64,000 bases of DNA from NCBI GenBank assembly GCA_964509505.1, contig CAZDYP010000004.1, forward strand, positions 6,507 to 70,506, read 5' to 3'. The notes under the pieces were generated by a model. That model saw only the letters and a list, made by a program, of their open reading frames with translations. It did no database searches and had not been told where the DNA came from. Source of the stretch: CAZDYP01 sp964509505 (GTDB lineage: Bacteria; Chloroflexota; Anaerolineae; JACRMK01). Below, piece by piece: positions 9,247 through 17,947 of the stretch. A program made the translations under genes and the position numbers. Each line of letters opens with the position of its first letter. Position 1 is the stretch's first letter.

Positions 9247-10455
9247 ATGGACGCCAATCTCCTGAAACAATTCGTCTTCTTCTCGCCGTTCTCGCTCGAG
9301 CAGCTGCAACATATCGCCGACGCCGCGCCGCGTGTGCGCTTGGGCGCAGGCGAAACAATATTTCACCTGGGCGACCAATCTACAGAGATGTATCTTATCT
9401 TGTCGGGCAAGGTGAAAATTCATCGTGTGGACGAGCATGGCACTGAAATGGTGTTGACACTGCTGGACACAGGAGAAGTATTTGGCGAGTTAGCCTTGTT
9501 GAGCAACGAACCACGCATGGCAACCGCGACGACGGTGATGCCGTGCGAGTTTTTGGTGATTGACCATGCGTTGCTGCTCGATTTGATTGCGACTACCTCA
9601 CCCAGCGCCATCTTTCGAATGTTTGCGGTTCTCAGCAACCAGATTCGCGCCATCAACGAGCGCGAATTTCGCCAACGCCTGGAAACGCGTATGCTCACTG
9701 CCGAAATGGAAGCGAGGCGACAACGCAACTTGACGCAAATGGTCGCAGGGGTGGCGCATGAATTGAACACGCCATTGGGCGTAGCAAACACCGCTGCGAG
9801 CATCATCGCGCACGAAATCGAAATGCCCGCCTTCCACGCGCTCGCGCAGGATGCCACGCTAAAACGTGCTGTGTATAAAATCCGCGAAGCCTCGTCGCTC
9901 ATCATGAGCAACATCCAACGCGCACACAAATTGGTGGAGGATTTCAAGAAGGTTTCCGTCAGCCAACTCAAGGATGTCAAAGAAGTTCTGAATTTGTCCG
10001 ATGTCGTCAACGAGACGCTGAACCTAGCAAAGATTTATCTCAAGCACAGCGGTTTGACCATCACCTATGAAGACGCGCTGCCGGCCGAGCACAGAACATG
10101 GGTGGGCTATCGCGGTCATTTCTCGCAAGTTCTGTTAAACTTGCTGACCAATGTGGAGCGTTACGCTTATCCCAACGGCGCGGGCGGCGTCGTCGAGATT
10201 CGCCTGTCGCTCGCAGGTCAAGATCAATTTGCGGTGTCAGTGCGCGATTATGGGCATGGCATGGCGGACGATGTGCGCGCGCGCATCTTTGAACCGTTCT
10301 TCACGACCGGGCGCGAGCGCGGCGGCACAGGCTTGGGCATGACGATCGTGCATAGCCTGGTCACTGACGCGCTCAAAGGGCACGTTCACATTCATTCCGC
10401 GCCGAATCAAGGCACCGAAATCGTCGTCACGTTTCCACGTCACGTGCCTGATTAA
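9247..10455 (+). CDS. Histidine kinase with N-terminal cNMP-binding domain
   Basis: 402 residues. Residues 1-130 are a cyclic-nucleotide-binding fold (LGAGETIFHLGDQS, then VFGELALLS). The HisKA region follows with the phosphoacceptor in GVAHELNTPLG near residue 175, and the HATPase domain with N-box LLNLLTNVERYAY, G1 DYGHGM, and GGTGLGM (residues 295-385). There is no membrane segment, so it is a soluble sensor kinase. It starts 4 bp after the response regulator that is probably its partner. The cNMP domain is related to those of the protein at the start of the window. Confidence 0.9.
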   Translation: MDANLLKQFVFFSPFSLEQLQHIADAAPRVRLGAGETIFHLGDQSTEMYLILSGKVKIHRVDEHGTEMVLTLLDTGEVFGELALLSNEPRMATATTVMPCEFLVIDHALLLDLIATTSPSAIFRMFAVLSNQIRAINEREFRQRLETRMLTAEMEARRQRNLTQMVAGVAHELNTPLGVANTAASIIAHEIEMPAFHALAQDATLKRAVYKIREASSLIMSNIQRAHKLVEDFKKVSVSQLKDVKEVLNLSDVVNETLNLAKIYLKHSGLTITYEDALPAEHRTWVGYRGHFSQVLLNLLTNVERYAYPNGAGGVVEIRLSLAGQDQFAVSVRDYGHGMADDVRARIFEPFFTTGRERGGTGLGMTIVHSLVTDALKGHVHIHSAPNQGTEIVVTFPRHVPD

Positions 10456-10460
10456 ACCAA

Positions 10461-10493
10461 AGACCTCACAAGTTTCCAAAACCTGTGAGGTCT
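10461..10493. repeat. Hairpin of the AGACCT-type palindrome family
   Basis: 10-bp inverted repeat AGACCTCACA / TGTGAGGTCT separated by 13 nt, between convergent genes. It lacks a T-run. A similar palindrome is at 17948-17988 and a fragment at 44198-44214. Confidence 0.7.
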
Positions 10494-10528
10494 GTAGTGC
10501 CTCGCTGCTTCGTTTTCTCGTCCCTCGT

Positions 10529-12109
10529 TTATTCCAAATATTGATACGCCCCCAACGTCAAAAATTCCTCAAACGTCGGCGCAGTAGCTAGTTGGTTGAA
10601 TAGCTCAATCGCGCGCTGATATTGGCCTGCTGCGAATGTCTCCGCGCCGACCATTGTCTTGATCTTTTCGACCTCCTCTGCCAGCAAGCTGCTATAGAGT
10701 TCAGCTGTTATCTTGCGCCCATCCGCCAACGTCACGCCATGATGTAACCATTGCCATACCTGCGCCCGCGAAATTTCTGCCGTCGCCGCATCCTCCATCA
10801 AGTTATAGATCGCGGCTGCGCCATTGCCGCGCAGCCACGACTCGATGTAGAGGATGCCAACATTGATATTCAGTCGCAAGCCGGCTTCGGTGACTTGTCC
10901 ATTCGGCACGGCGAAGTTGATGAGTTGTTCGGCCGTCGTATTGACCTCATCACGCAGGCGCGCTTTCTGATGGGGCTGCTCATTGAGCGCATCTGCAAAC
11001 ACCTTATATGCCGTCGGCACCAGATCAGGATGTGCGACCCATGTACCATCGAAGCCGTCGCGCGACTCGCGCAGCTTATCCTCTTTCACACGCGCGAGCG
11101 CGACCTCGTTCACTTGGGGATCACGCCGACTCGGAATGAACGCCGCCATGCCGCCCATCGCATGGGCGCCGCGCCGATGGCACGTCTTCACTAACAGCTC
11201 AGTGTAGGCGCGCATAAATGGCACGGTCATCGTCACTTGCGCGCGGTCAGGAAAGATGCGCGTCGCGTCTTGATGAAACTTCTTAATACAGCTGAAGATG
11301 TAATCCCAGCGTCCCGCATTCAAACCTGTGATGTGGTCGCGTAATTCATAGAGAATCTCATCCATCTCGAACGCGGCGAGGATGGTTTCGATCAGCACCG
11401 TGACTTTGATCGTGCCGCGCGACACGCCCAGCGTATCTTGCGCGAGGTTGAACACATCGTTCCACAGGCGCGCTTCGAGATGGCTTTCGAGTTTCGGCAA
11501 GTAGAAGTACGGCCCCGTGCCTTTTGCCTTTAAGCGCGCGTGATTGTGGAAGAAATACATGCCGAAGTCGAAGAGCGCGCCGCTGATAGGCTTGCCATCA
11601 CACAACACGTGTCGCTCGTCCAGATGCCAACCGCGTGGACGCACCAGCAACACTGCGATTTTTTCGTTGAGCTTGTAGGCGCGCCCATCTGCTTGCACGA
11701 AGTCAATGGTGCGCTCAATGGCATCGCGTAGATTGATGTGTCCTTGCACCATGTTCGACCAGGTAGGGGAGTTTGCATCCTCGAAGTCCGCCATGAAGAT
11801 ATCCGCGCCCGAATTCAAAGCGTTGATGACCATTTTGCGATCCGTCGGGCCCGTGATTTCGACCCAACGCTTCTGTAAGTCGTCGGGCGTCGCGCCGACT
11901 TGCCAATTACCCGCGCGAATGTGCGTCGTCTCAGGTAAGAAGGTGGGGAGTTGCCCTGCGCTGATGGCGGCTTGTCGCTCGTGACGCCGTTGCAACAGTT
12001 CGAGGCGTCGCGCGCCAAACGTGCGCTCCAATGTTTCCACAAAGGCGAGCGCTTCGGGGGTGAGTACTTCGGAAAATTCAGGTGTGGGGGGGATGGTAAG
12101 TTCTAGCAT
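10529..12109 (-). CDS. aceB: Malate synthase A
   Basis: 526 residues, the normal size of the A-type enzyme. It condenses glyoxylate with acetyl-CoA to malate in the glyoxylate shunt. Visible family features: ADFEDANSPTWSNMVQGH near residues 104-121 and the signature DHITGLNAGRWDYIFS near residues 261-276. The ATG is preceded by TTGAGGT. It lies downstream of isocitrate lyase on the same strand, separated by a 255-bp repetitive stretch, giving a complete two-gene shunt for growth on acetate or fatty acids. Confidence 0.96.
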   Translation of the reverse strand: MLELTIPPTPEFSEVLTPEALAFVETLERTFGARRLELLQRRHERQAAISAGQLPTFLPETTHIRAGNWQVGATPDDLQKRWVEITGPTDRKMVINALNSGADIFMADFEDANSPTWSNMVQGHINLRDAIERTIDFVQADGRAYKLNEKIAVLLVRPRGWHLDERHVLCDGKPISGALFDFGMYFFHNHARLKAKGTGPYFYLPKLESHLEARLWNDVFNLAQDTLGVSRGTIKVTVLIETILAAFEMDEILYELRDHITGLNAGRWDYIFSCIKKFHQDATRIFPDRAQVTMTVPFMRAYTELLVKTCHRRGAHAMGGMAAFIPSRRDPQVNEVALARVKEDKLRESRDGFDGTWVAHPDLVPTAYKVFADALNEQPHQKARLRDEVNTTAEQLINFAVPNGQVTEAGLRLNINVGILYIESWLRGNGAAAIYNLMEDAATAEISRAQVWQWLHHGVTLADGRKITAELYSSLLAEEVEKIKTMVGAETFAAGQYQRAIELFNQLATAPTFEEFLTLGAYQYLE

Positions 12110-12164
12110 GATGACATGACCTCAACAGTTTGTGGGAATATAACGGATTTTTCGACAATGGACA

Positions 12165-12334
12165 AAAACAGACAAACGGATGACAACGGATGCGTGCAGC
12201 AACGGCTGGCATACGGATAAGCGGAGCGCAACGGATACGTGCGACAACGGATGGCATACAAATAAGCGGAGGGTTAGCTTGATAGAAACGCATAAACGGA
12301 TAGGAACGGGCAGTGTCCGTTTCTATCCGTTTAT
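12165..12334. repeat. ACGGAT-rich repeat region with hairpin
   Basis: The aceA-aceB gap carries about ten copies of words like ACGGAT, two longer copies of a unit of about 60 bp (ACGGATAAGCGGAG context), and a final hairpin of 18 bp (12292-12309 with 12317-12334, one G-T pair). No gene is seen in it. Confidence 0.7.
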
Positions 12335-12364
12335 CTGTGTCATCATCCGTTGTCAAAAAATCCG

Positions 12365-13675
12365 CTACGCCAACACCTGCTCTGGCGTTGGTTCTGTGAA
12401 CTGTTCCTCTTCCGTCGAGCCATGCAACGCAGTGGTCGAGGAGGCGCCGCTCATAATCACTTGTGTCACATCGTCGAAGTAGCCCGCGCCGACAAACGCT
12501 TGATGTTTGATGGCGCGGAAGCCATGCACTTCCTCGGCGAATTCACGCGCCTGCATGGTCGCAAAAGCTGTCATGCCATGTTGCTTGTAACTGCGCGCTA
12601 ACTCGAACATGCTGAGGTTGAGGGAATGGAAGCCCGCAAGCGTGATGAATTGGAATTTGTAACCCATCGCGCCCAGCTCGGTTTGGAATTTTGCAATCGT
12701 CGCCGCGTCGAGCTTCTTGTTCCAATTGAACGAGGGCGAGCAGTTGTAAGCCAACATTTTGTCCGGGAATTGCGCGCGAATGGCGTCCGCAAAACGTCGC
12801 GCTTCGTCCAAGTTGGGCTCGGCGGTTTCGCACCAGATGAGATCGGCATACGGCGCGTACGCCAAGCCGCGCGCAATCGCTTGGTCGAGACCGGCGCGCA
12901 CATGATAAAACCCTTCGACGGTGCGCTCGCCGCCGATAACGAAACGACGGTCACGCTCGTCAATATCGCTCGTCAATAAGCTCGCAGAGTTGGCATCGGT
13001 GCGCGCCAGCAAAATCGTTGGCACGCCCATCACGTCGGCGGCAAGACGAGCGGCGATCAATTTCTGGATCGCTTCTTGGGTAGGCACCAGCACCTTGCCG
13101 CCCATGTGTCCGCATTTTTTCGCAGACGATAGCTGATCTTCAAAATGCACGCCGGCTGCTCCTGCTTCGATCATGCCTTTCATCAACTCGAAGGCGTTCA
13201 GCACGCCGCCGAAGCCCGCTTCCGCATCCGCAACGATGGGCGCGAACCAATAAACATCGTGCTTGCCAATCGCATGATCAATCTGGTCGGCGCGCAGCAG
13301 CGCGTGGTTAAGACGACGCACCAGTGTCGGCACGCTATCGGCTGGGTAGAGACTTTGGTCAGGATAGGTTTGCCCTGCGTTGTTTGCATCGCCCGCCACT
13401 TGCCAGCCGCTCATGTAAATCGCTTTTAACCCCGCTTGTACTTGTTGCACGGCTTGGTTGCCCGTCAATGCGCCGAGCGTATTCACATACGGTTCGGTCT
13501 TGAGCAGACGCCACAAGCGTTCCGCACCCATGCGCGCAAGCGTGTATTCAATTTGAATCGAGCCGCGCAATCTCAAGACATCCGCTTCTGTGTAAGGGCG
13601 GGTGATGCCTTGCCAGCGTAAATCGCTAGCCCATTGTTCGCTGAGAGAAGGTTTATGTCCATTTGTGCTTGACAT
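12365..13675 (-). CDS. aceA: Isocitrate lyase
   Basis: 436 residues. It cleaves isocitrate to succinate and glyoxylate. The catalytic signature KKCGHMGGK is intact near residues 187-195, and the metal-site context ADAEAGFGG lies near residue 151. The start codon has a strong AAGGAG site 6 bp upstream. It is the first gene of the glyoxylate-shunt pair with aceB. Confidence 0.97.
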   Translation of the reverse strand: MSSTNGHKPSLSEQWASDLRWQGITRPYTEADVLRLRGSIQIEYTLARMGAERLWRLLKTEPYVNTLGALTGNQAVQQVQAGLKAIYMSGWQVAGDANNAGQTYPDQSLYPADSVPTLVRRLNHALLRADQIDHAIGKHDVYWFAPIVADAEAGFGGVLNAFELMKGMIEAGAAGVHFEDQLSSAKKCGHMGGKVLVPTQEAIQKLIAARLAADVMGVPTILLARTDANSASLLTSDIDERDRRFVIGGERTVEGFYHVRAGLDQAIARGLAYAPYADLIWCETAEPNLDEARRFADAIRAQFPDKMLAYNCSPSFNWNKKLDAATIAKFQTELGAMGYKFQFITLAGFHSLNLSMFELARSYKQHGMTAFATMQAREFAEEVHGFRAIKHQAFVGAGYFDDVTQVIMSGASSTTALHGSTEEEQFTEPTPEQVLA

Positions 13676-13701
13676 GAGTCGCTCCTTGGGTGAGTCATTA
13701 G

Positions 13702-13722
13702 AGATTAAAGATTAAAGATTGG
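13702..13722. repeat. Short heptamer array upstream of aceA
   Basis: Three in-phase heptamers AGATTAA, AGATTAA, AGATTGG. The rest of the 197-bp gap between aceA and the convergent-side regulator shows nothing else. Confidence 0.6.
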
Positions 13723-13872
13723 ATGTTACACTCACCATAGCATGGAGCGCGTGAGAAGGGAAGGGGCAAATGAACTGTTTTGTATGGGTGAAGGGGTAGG
13801 TTGGGGGAGTGGAAAACTAGACGAATGGCTAGGAGAATGTAAGGAGCATGTAAAGCCAATTGCCCATTGGCT

Positions 13873-14502
13873 CTACCGACGCTCGCGCCAACGATGATAC
13901 AAGTTCGCCGCTTCGGTGCGATTACCGACCTGCAACTTCTGAAAGATGTTTTGCAAATGAAACTTGACCGTGTGCGCGCTCACCGAAAGGCGTTGCGCGA
14001 TTTCCGCATTGGTCATACCTTCGGCGACGAGTTCCAGAAATTCGCGTTCGCGGTCAGAGAGGGTGTCGAGTGGATTTTTTTCGCTGGCTTTGCGCGCGCG
14101 GTCACTGCGCGCGGCTGCGGGAAAGACCAATGAACCGTGCGCGACATTGCGAATCGCGGCGACGGTCTGACGTGGCGGGTCGGTCTTGAACGCGTAGCCA
14201 TCCGCGCCATGTTCCCACGCGAGGCGCAACTCTTCGCCATCTTCAAATGCCGTCAAAATCATCACCTTGATAGGCAGCTGTTCGGCGCGAATGCGTTGCA
14301 CGATGTCGAGGGCGCCTATACGCATCTGCCAATCCACGACGACGATGTCGGGCTTCAGGCGGCGTGCGACTTCTAACAATTTTTCGCCGTTGGTGAATGC
14401 GCCAAGCACTTCCATATCCGGCTCAGCTTGCAGCAACGCGCGCAAGCCCTCCAGCACCAGCTCGTGATCGTCAGCGAGCATGATGCGAATTGGGTTAGAC
14501 AT
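13873..14502 (-). CDS. LuxR/NarL-family response regulator
   Basis: 209 residues. Receiver domain: MLADDHELV near the N-terminus, phospho-Asp in IVVDWQM near residue 56, switch Thr in ILTAFEDG, and Lys in YAFKTDPP. The C-terminal HTH_LuxR domain reads LSDREREFLELVAEG then SAHTVKFHLQNI (about residues 145-205). It should bind DNA when phosphorylated by the kinase encoded just upstream, 56 bp away on the same strand. Target genes cannot be read from the sequence. Confidence 0.93.
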   Translation of the reverse strand: MSNPIRIMLADDHELVLEGLRALLQAEPDMEVLGAFTNGEKLLEVARRLKPDIVVVDWQMRIGALDIVQRIRAEQLPIKVMILTAFEDGEELRLAWEHGADGYAFKTDPPRQTVAAIRNVAHGSLVFPAAARSDRARKASEKNPLDTLSDREREFLELVAEGMTNAEIAQRLSVSAHTVKFHLQNIFQKLQVGNRTEAANLYHRWRERR

Positions 14503-14558
14503 AATTCAAAGGTTCACACCCGCGCCGATGGGGAGGAGGCAGGGGTGAGGTGAGGAAG

Positions 14559-15812
14559 TTAGACATGACTCGGCACCTTAACGTGAATATGTGTGCCTTG
14601 CCCGACATGGCTCGCTAAACGCATGTAACCGCCGACCAACTGTGCGCGTTCACGCATGCCGCGCAAGCCGATGTGTTCTTGCAACTCCGTCGCCGCAGGC
14701 CCCTCCAAGGGCGGTGGCTCGAACCCCCGCCCTTTGTCATACACGTCGAGCGCGACCCAGCCATCCTCTGCTGAGAGCTGCACGTCCAGACGCCCCACGC
14801 CCGCGTGCCGATAGGCATTCGATAACGCTTCTTGCAAGATGCGATAGAGTGCGATTTTGACAGGCAAGCTGACGGGTGGCAAGTCACCCACTACGTTCAA
14901 TTCGACATGCAACCCTGTCAAGGCTGCTTGTTGTCGCACGAGTCCTTGCACGACGGCTTCGAGCGAGCGATGGCGAAATTCAGGCGGGCGCAACGTGCCG
15001 AGCGTGCGTTTGATTTCGCTGAGTGCGCCTTCGATCAAACTGCCCACGCGCGCGATGTCCGCGCTCAAGTAGTCGAGCATCGCGTCGGGCAGTTGCGCCA
15101 TCCGTGTTTGCAGCGCGGCGATTTGCGAGGACGCGGCGAACAATTTCTGCACGGGCCCATCGTGAATATCAAGGATGACGAGTTGCAGTTCGTCTTCGGC
15201 GACGGCGAGGATGCGATGGCTGGCTTGCACTTCATACGATGATTGTTGTTGCCAACGTTCATCTTCGAGCAGATTGGCGACGAGTGCGCCGATGTCTTGC
15301 CAACCATACGCCACTTCTTCCAACTCCATGCCGCCGAGTGTGATGCGTTGCGACGTGATGGGCTGTCCTTCCAATGATTCATAGAAGCGACGCGCGGGAT
15401 TGTCTGCTAAGACCCATAACATCATCGCCTGATGTCCCATGCGAATCAGCCGCGCGGCTGTCGCCAACACGAGCCGCTGTCCAATGCCTTTGCGCTGATA
15501 CGTCTCAAGCAAATAGATGGCGTAAAGCTCGCCTGTATAGGGCGACGGCGCATTGCGCGCGGGCCCGCCCGACGAGAAGCCAACGATGTTGCCGTCTATA
15601 TCCTCGGCAACATAGACAAACTCGCTGCGCGTTTCATCGCAAATGACACTATGCCAATACTGTTCGCGCTGCGTGACGCTCAGGCTAGCGAGATGTGCGT
15701 CTGGCACGATGCCGCGATAGGTCGTGCGCCAGCTGTCCACATGCACGCGCGCGATGCTTGCGGCGTCATCGCACATGGCAGGACGAATGAGAATGGTTTG
15801 GGATGGGTTCAT
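14559..15812 (-). CDS. GNAT domain - HisKA_3 histidine kinase fusion
   Basis: 417 residues from the ATG at 15812; a longer frame begins inside an upstream inverted repeat. Residues 1-165 form a complete GNAT acetyltransferase-like domain (QRKGIGQRL acetyl-CoA loop near residue 105, NPARRFYESL near 134). Residues 190-405 are a NarL-system kinase: HisKA_3 H-box ILDIHDGPVQKL, and an ATPase domain with EALSNAYRHA, DKGRGFEPP and GLRGMRERA. It partners with the LuxR-type regulator downstream. The fusion suggests that acetyl-CoA or an acetylation event is the signal, but acetyltransferase activity is not proven. Confidence 0.88.
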   Translation of the reverse strand: MNPSQTILIRPAMCDDAASIARVHVDSWRTTYRGIVPDAHLASLSVTQREQYWHSVICDETRSEFVYVAEDIDGNIVGFSSGGPARNAPSPYTGELYAIYLLETYQRKGIGQRLVLATAARLIRMGHQAMMLWVLADNPARRFYESLEGQPITSQRITLGGMELEEVAYGWQDIGALVANLLEDERWQQQSSYEVQASHRILAVAEDELQLVILDIHDGPVQKLFAASSQIAALQTRMAQLPDAMLDYLSADIARVGSLIEGALSEIKRTLGTLRPPEFRHRSLEAVVQGLVRQQAALTGLHVELNVVGDLPPVSLPVKIALYRILQEALSNAYRHAGVGRLDVQLSAEDGWVALDVYDKGRGFEPPPLEGPAATELQEHIGLRGMRERAQLVGGYMRLASHVGQGTHIHVKVPSHV

Positions 15813-15819
15813 AAACCTA

Positions 15820-15877
15820 TGTAGGGCAAGTTTGCAACTTGCCTTCAAGATTGGGCTAGTTGCAAACTTGCCCTACA
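15820..15877. repeat. 20-bp inverted repeat (GTAGGGCAAG type)
   Basis: Perfect 20-bp arms (15820-15839 with 15858-15877) and an 18-nt loop. A related sequence is inside murG near 26030. It separates the kinase start from the methyltransferase relic. Confidence 0.85.
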
Positions 15878-16123
15878 GCTTCCTCGCTAATACAAACAAA
15901 TGGGCTGATGTGGGCCAAGCGGCATCGCGCACGGTTCGTGACCAAATGAGCTCGAACCCGCACGCTTGCAATAGGTGATGGGAATGCCGGTGCCGCTACC
16001 CGCATCAAGCACATACGCGCCGAGCGGCAGACGGCGAATGAACTCATACAGCCAGTGCGCTCCCTCCGATTGCTTGGGGCGAATCGCGAAGTATGATTGT
16101 GCGGCGTGGTTATAACCTGCTGG
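15873..16123 (-). pseudogene. Degraded SAM-dependent methyltransferase relic
   Basis: Reading the minus strand, an N-terminal piece (YNHAAQSYF, then LPLGAYVLDAGSGTGIPIT with SAM motif I) runs from about 16123 to 15980. In another frame a typical methyltransferase C-terminus follows (CGFELIWSRTVRDAAWP, then HLFVLARKL and a TAG stop at 15873). The middle of the gene, normally over 100 residues, is missing and there is no start codon. This is a decayed gene with an internal deletion and frame change. Its downstream end overlaps the 20-bp inverted repeat. Confidence 0.6.
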
Positions 16124-16147
16124 TCAAGCCGGAGAACCTCGTAACGA

Positions 16148-16189
16148 AAACCCGTTTTCCGACAAAGTGGGTCATCGGAAAACGGGTTT
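16148..16189 (-). terminator. Terminator of ftsZ / dcw cluster
   Basis: 15-bp perfect stem (16148-16162 with 16175-16189) with a 12-nt loop, 19 bp past the ftsZ stop. On the minus strand the stem ends in a short T-run. Confidence 0.7.
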
Positions 16190-16207
16190 CTTGCTTCTTG
16201 CCTCTTT

Positions 16208-17320
16208 TTATCTGCGTCGCCGCAAAAACGCCGGCACGTCCAAATCCGCTGCGTCGAAATGCGGCGTTGGAAATTTCGTGATCTTACTCTCTTGTGGCGC
16301 CGGCGCGGGCATCGCCATGCGCCTCACACTGCCCTCGAAGCCCGTGGCGATGACGGTGATACGCACTTCGTCTTTTAAGTTTTCGTCAATCACCGCGCCG
16401 AAGATCATATTCACGTTGGGATCTGTCATGCCGCGAATGATCTCCGCCGCTTCGTTGACCTCGAACAAGCTCAAGTCGGGGCCGCCCGTCACGTTGAACA
16501 GCACGCCGCGCGCGCCGTCAATCGTCATGTCGAGCAACGGCGAGCGCACCGCCGCCTGCGCCGCATCGGCTGCGCGCGTCTCGCCCGTGCCGTGTCCCAC
16601 CGCCATCAACGCCGTGCCGCGCTCCGACATGATCGTGCGCACGTCGGCGAAGTCTAAGTTGATCAAACCCGGCGTCGTAATGAGCTCGCTGATGCCTTGA
16701 ATGCCTTGATGCAACACGTCGTCCGCCATACGGAATGCGACTTGCAACGACGCGCGCTTGTCCACCAGCTTTAGCAGATGATCGTTAGGAATCGTGATGA
16801 GCGAATCCACCTGCTCCTTCAACGCCTCGAGCCCCGTCTCTGCGTTAGACTTGCGCTTCGCGCCTTCAAAGGTGAACGGCTTGGTCACAACACCAATCGT
16901 CAACGCGCCCGATTCGCGCGCGAGTTTGGCGACGAGCGGCGCGGCGCCCGTGCCTGTGCCGCCGCCCATGCCCGCCGTAATGAAAACCATATCCGCGCCC
17001 TTGACGGACTCGTACAAATCGTCAGACGACTCTTCGGCGGCTTTCATGCCGATGGTGGGGTCGCCGCCCGCGCCCAAGCCGCGCGTCAGCTTGTCGCCAA
17101 TGCGGACGCGCCGTGTGCAATGGGCGTGCATGAGCGCCTGTGCGTCAGTATTGACAGCGATGAACTCAATGCCACTCATGCCCTCGGCAATCATGCGATT
17201 GACTGCATTGCTGCCGCCGCCACCTACTCCAATGACTTTGATTTGCGCGTTCCGATGCTCCGACGACAACGGTGTCGCCGCTGGGGTTTCGCGTTCACGC
17301 TCTCTGTGTGTCACGTTCAT
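16208..17320 (-). CDS. ftsZ: Cell division protein FtsZ
   Basis: 370 residues from the ATG at 17320, preceded by AAGGAGACAGCAAG, a near-perfect ribosome-binding site. Tubulin-like GTPase that forms the division ring. GTP-binding features: GVGGGGSNAVNRM near residue 36, the tubulin signature GGGTGTGAAP near residue 122, and NLDFADVRTIM near residue 220. The C-terminal peptide DVPAFLRRRR matches the conserved tail that binds FtsA. The frame stays open another 104 codons upstream through an InsA-like zinc ribbon; I judge that part not to belong to FtsZ. It is the last gene of the dcw cluster. Confidence 0.97.
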   Translation of the reverse strand: MNVTHRERERETPAATPLSSEHRNAQIKVIGVGGGGSNAVNRMIAEGMSGIEFIAVNTDAQALMHAHCTRRVRIGDKLTRGLGAGGDPTIGMKAAEESSDDLYESVKGADMVFITAGMGGGTGTGAAPLVAKLARESGALTIGVVTKPFTFEGAKRKSNAETGLEALKEQVDSLITIPNDHLLKLVDKRASLQVAFRMADDVLHQGIQGISELITTPGLINLDFADVRTIMSERGTALMAVGHGTGETRAADAAQAAVRSPLLDMTIDGARGVLFNVTGGPDLSLFEVNEAAEIIRGMTDPNVNMIFGAVIDENLKDEVRITVIATGFEGSVRRMAMPAPAPQESKITKFPTPHFDAADLDVPAFLRRRR

Positions 17321-17566
17321 CTTGCTGTCTCCTTGTATAAAGGTAGATTTGCGCGCAATGCCGCGCCAACTCACTCCTTCGAGTTCTAATAAATAAGCCG
17401 CCTTCTGTGAAGTGATGGGCCGTTGCGGCGCTACGGTTCGATACGCGCCACAGCGCTTGCAGTGATACTGCGCGTTGCCATAGCGATTCGTGCCATTTCT
17501 GACGATGTCCAAGCTGCCGCAGGCGCGGCAAGCAAAGGCGTTAGGGTCTTGGGTTATGTCTATCAT
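17321..17566 (-). pseudogene. InsA-like (IS1-type) zinc-ribbon fragment in frame with ftsZ
   Basis: From the ATG at 17566, about 82 residues run without a stop straight into ftsZ. They contain a zinc ribbon (CRAC near residue 12 and CKRC near residue 36, with NRYGNAQYHC between) and the beginning of an HTH (LEGVSWRGIAR). This matches the N-terminus of IS1-family InsA and related transposase leader proteins. The second HTH helix and the catalytic part are missing. It may be a transposon relic, or be translated (an AAGGAAG lies upstream) as an FtsZ with an extra DNA-binding domain. I see no terminal inverted repeats. Confidence 0.6.
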
Positions 17567-17843
17567 AGCGCCCACCACTTCCTTTTCAACCACTATTGAG
17601 TTGCTCAACGCGCACGGTGGTATCACTGCCATAGTGACCAGTGAACGCTGAGGGGGCTAACGGGTTAGCGTGTTACCGAATAAAAATTTTTCTCCGGCAC
17701 CTTTAGGGTCTAGTAGATGACACACTCACATCCCGTTTACGCCCAACGAATCGTGGCGGCGCGACTCGCCTGAGCCCACACAGACAGACCTTGTCTGCAT
17801 CGGCGCGTATCCATCACGCTCCACTCCATTGGGAAGACGTGAT

Positions 17844-17867
17844 GTAAGTGATAAATTCATCACTTAC
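17844..17867. repeat. Palindrome GTAAGTGAT / ATCACTTAC
   Basis: Perfect 9-bp arms with a 6-nt spacer, and another half site (GTAAGTGAT) near 17895. The 277 bp from 17567 to 17843 between the zinc ribbon and this site show no gene. It could be an operator or a hairpin ahead of ftsZ. Confidence 0.55.
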
Positions 17868-17947
17868 TCATCCGTCACAATCCTTGTGATCCAGTAAGTG
17901 ATGGCGATAAAAATCGTTTCAATGACTCAATAAGATAATCCTCTTAT

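Noticed and set aside
12110..12364. Small ORFs between aceA and aceB
   Set aside because: They consist of ACGGAT-type repeats and have no ribosome-binding site or recognisable product.
17321..17632. Complete IS1 element upstream of ftsZ
   Set aside because: Only an InsA-like N-terminus is present; no InsB-type catalytic part and no terminal inverted repeats were found.
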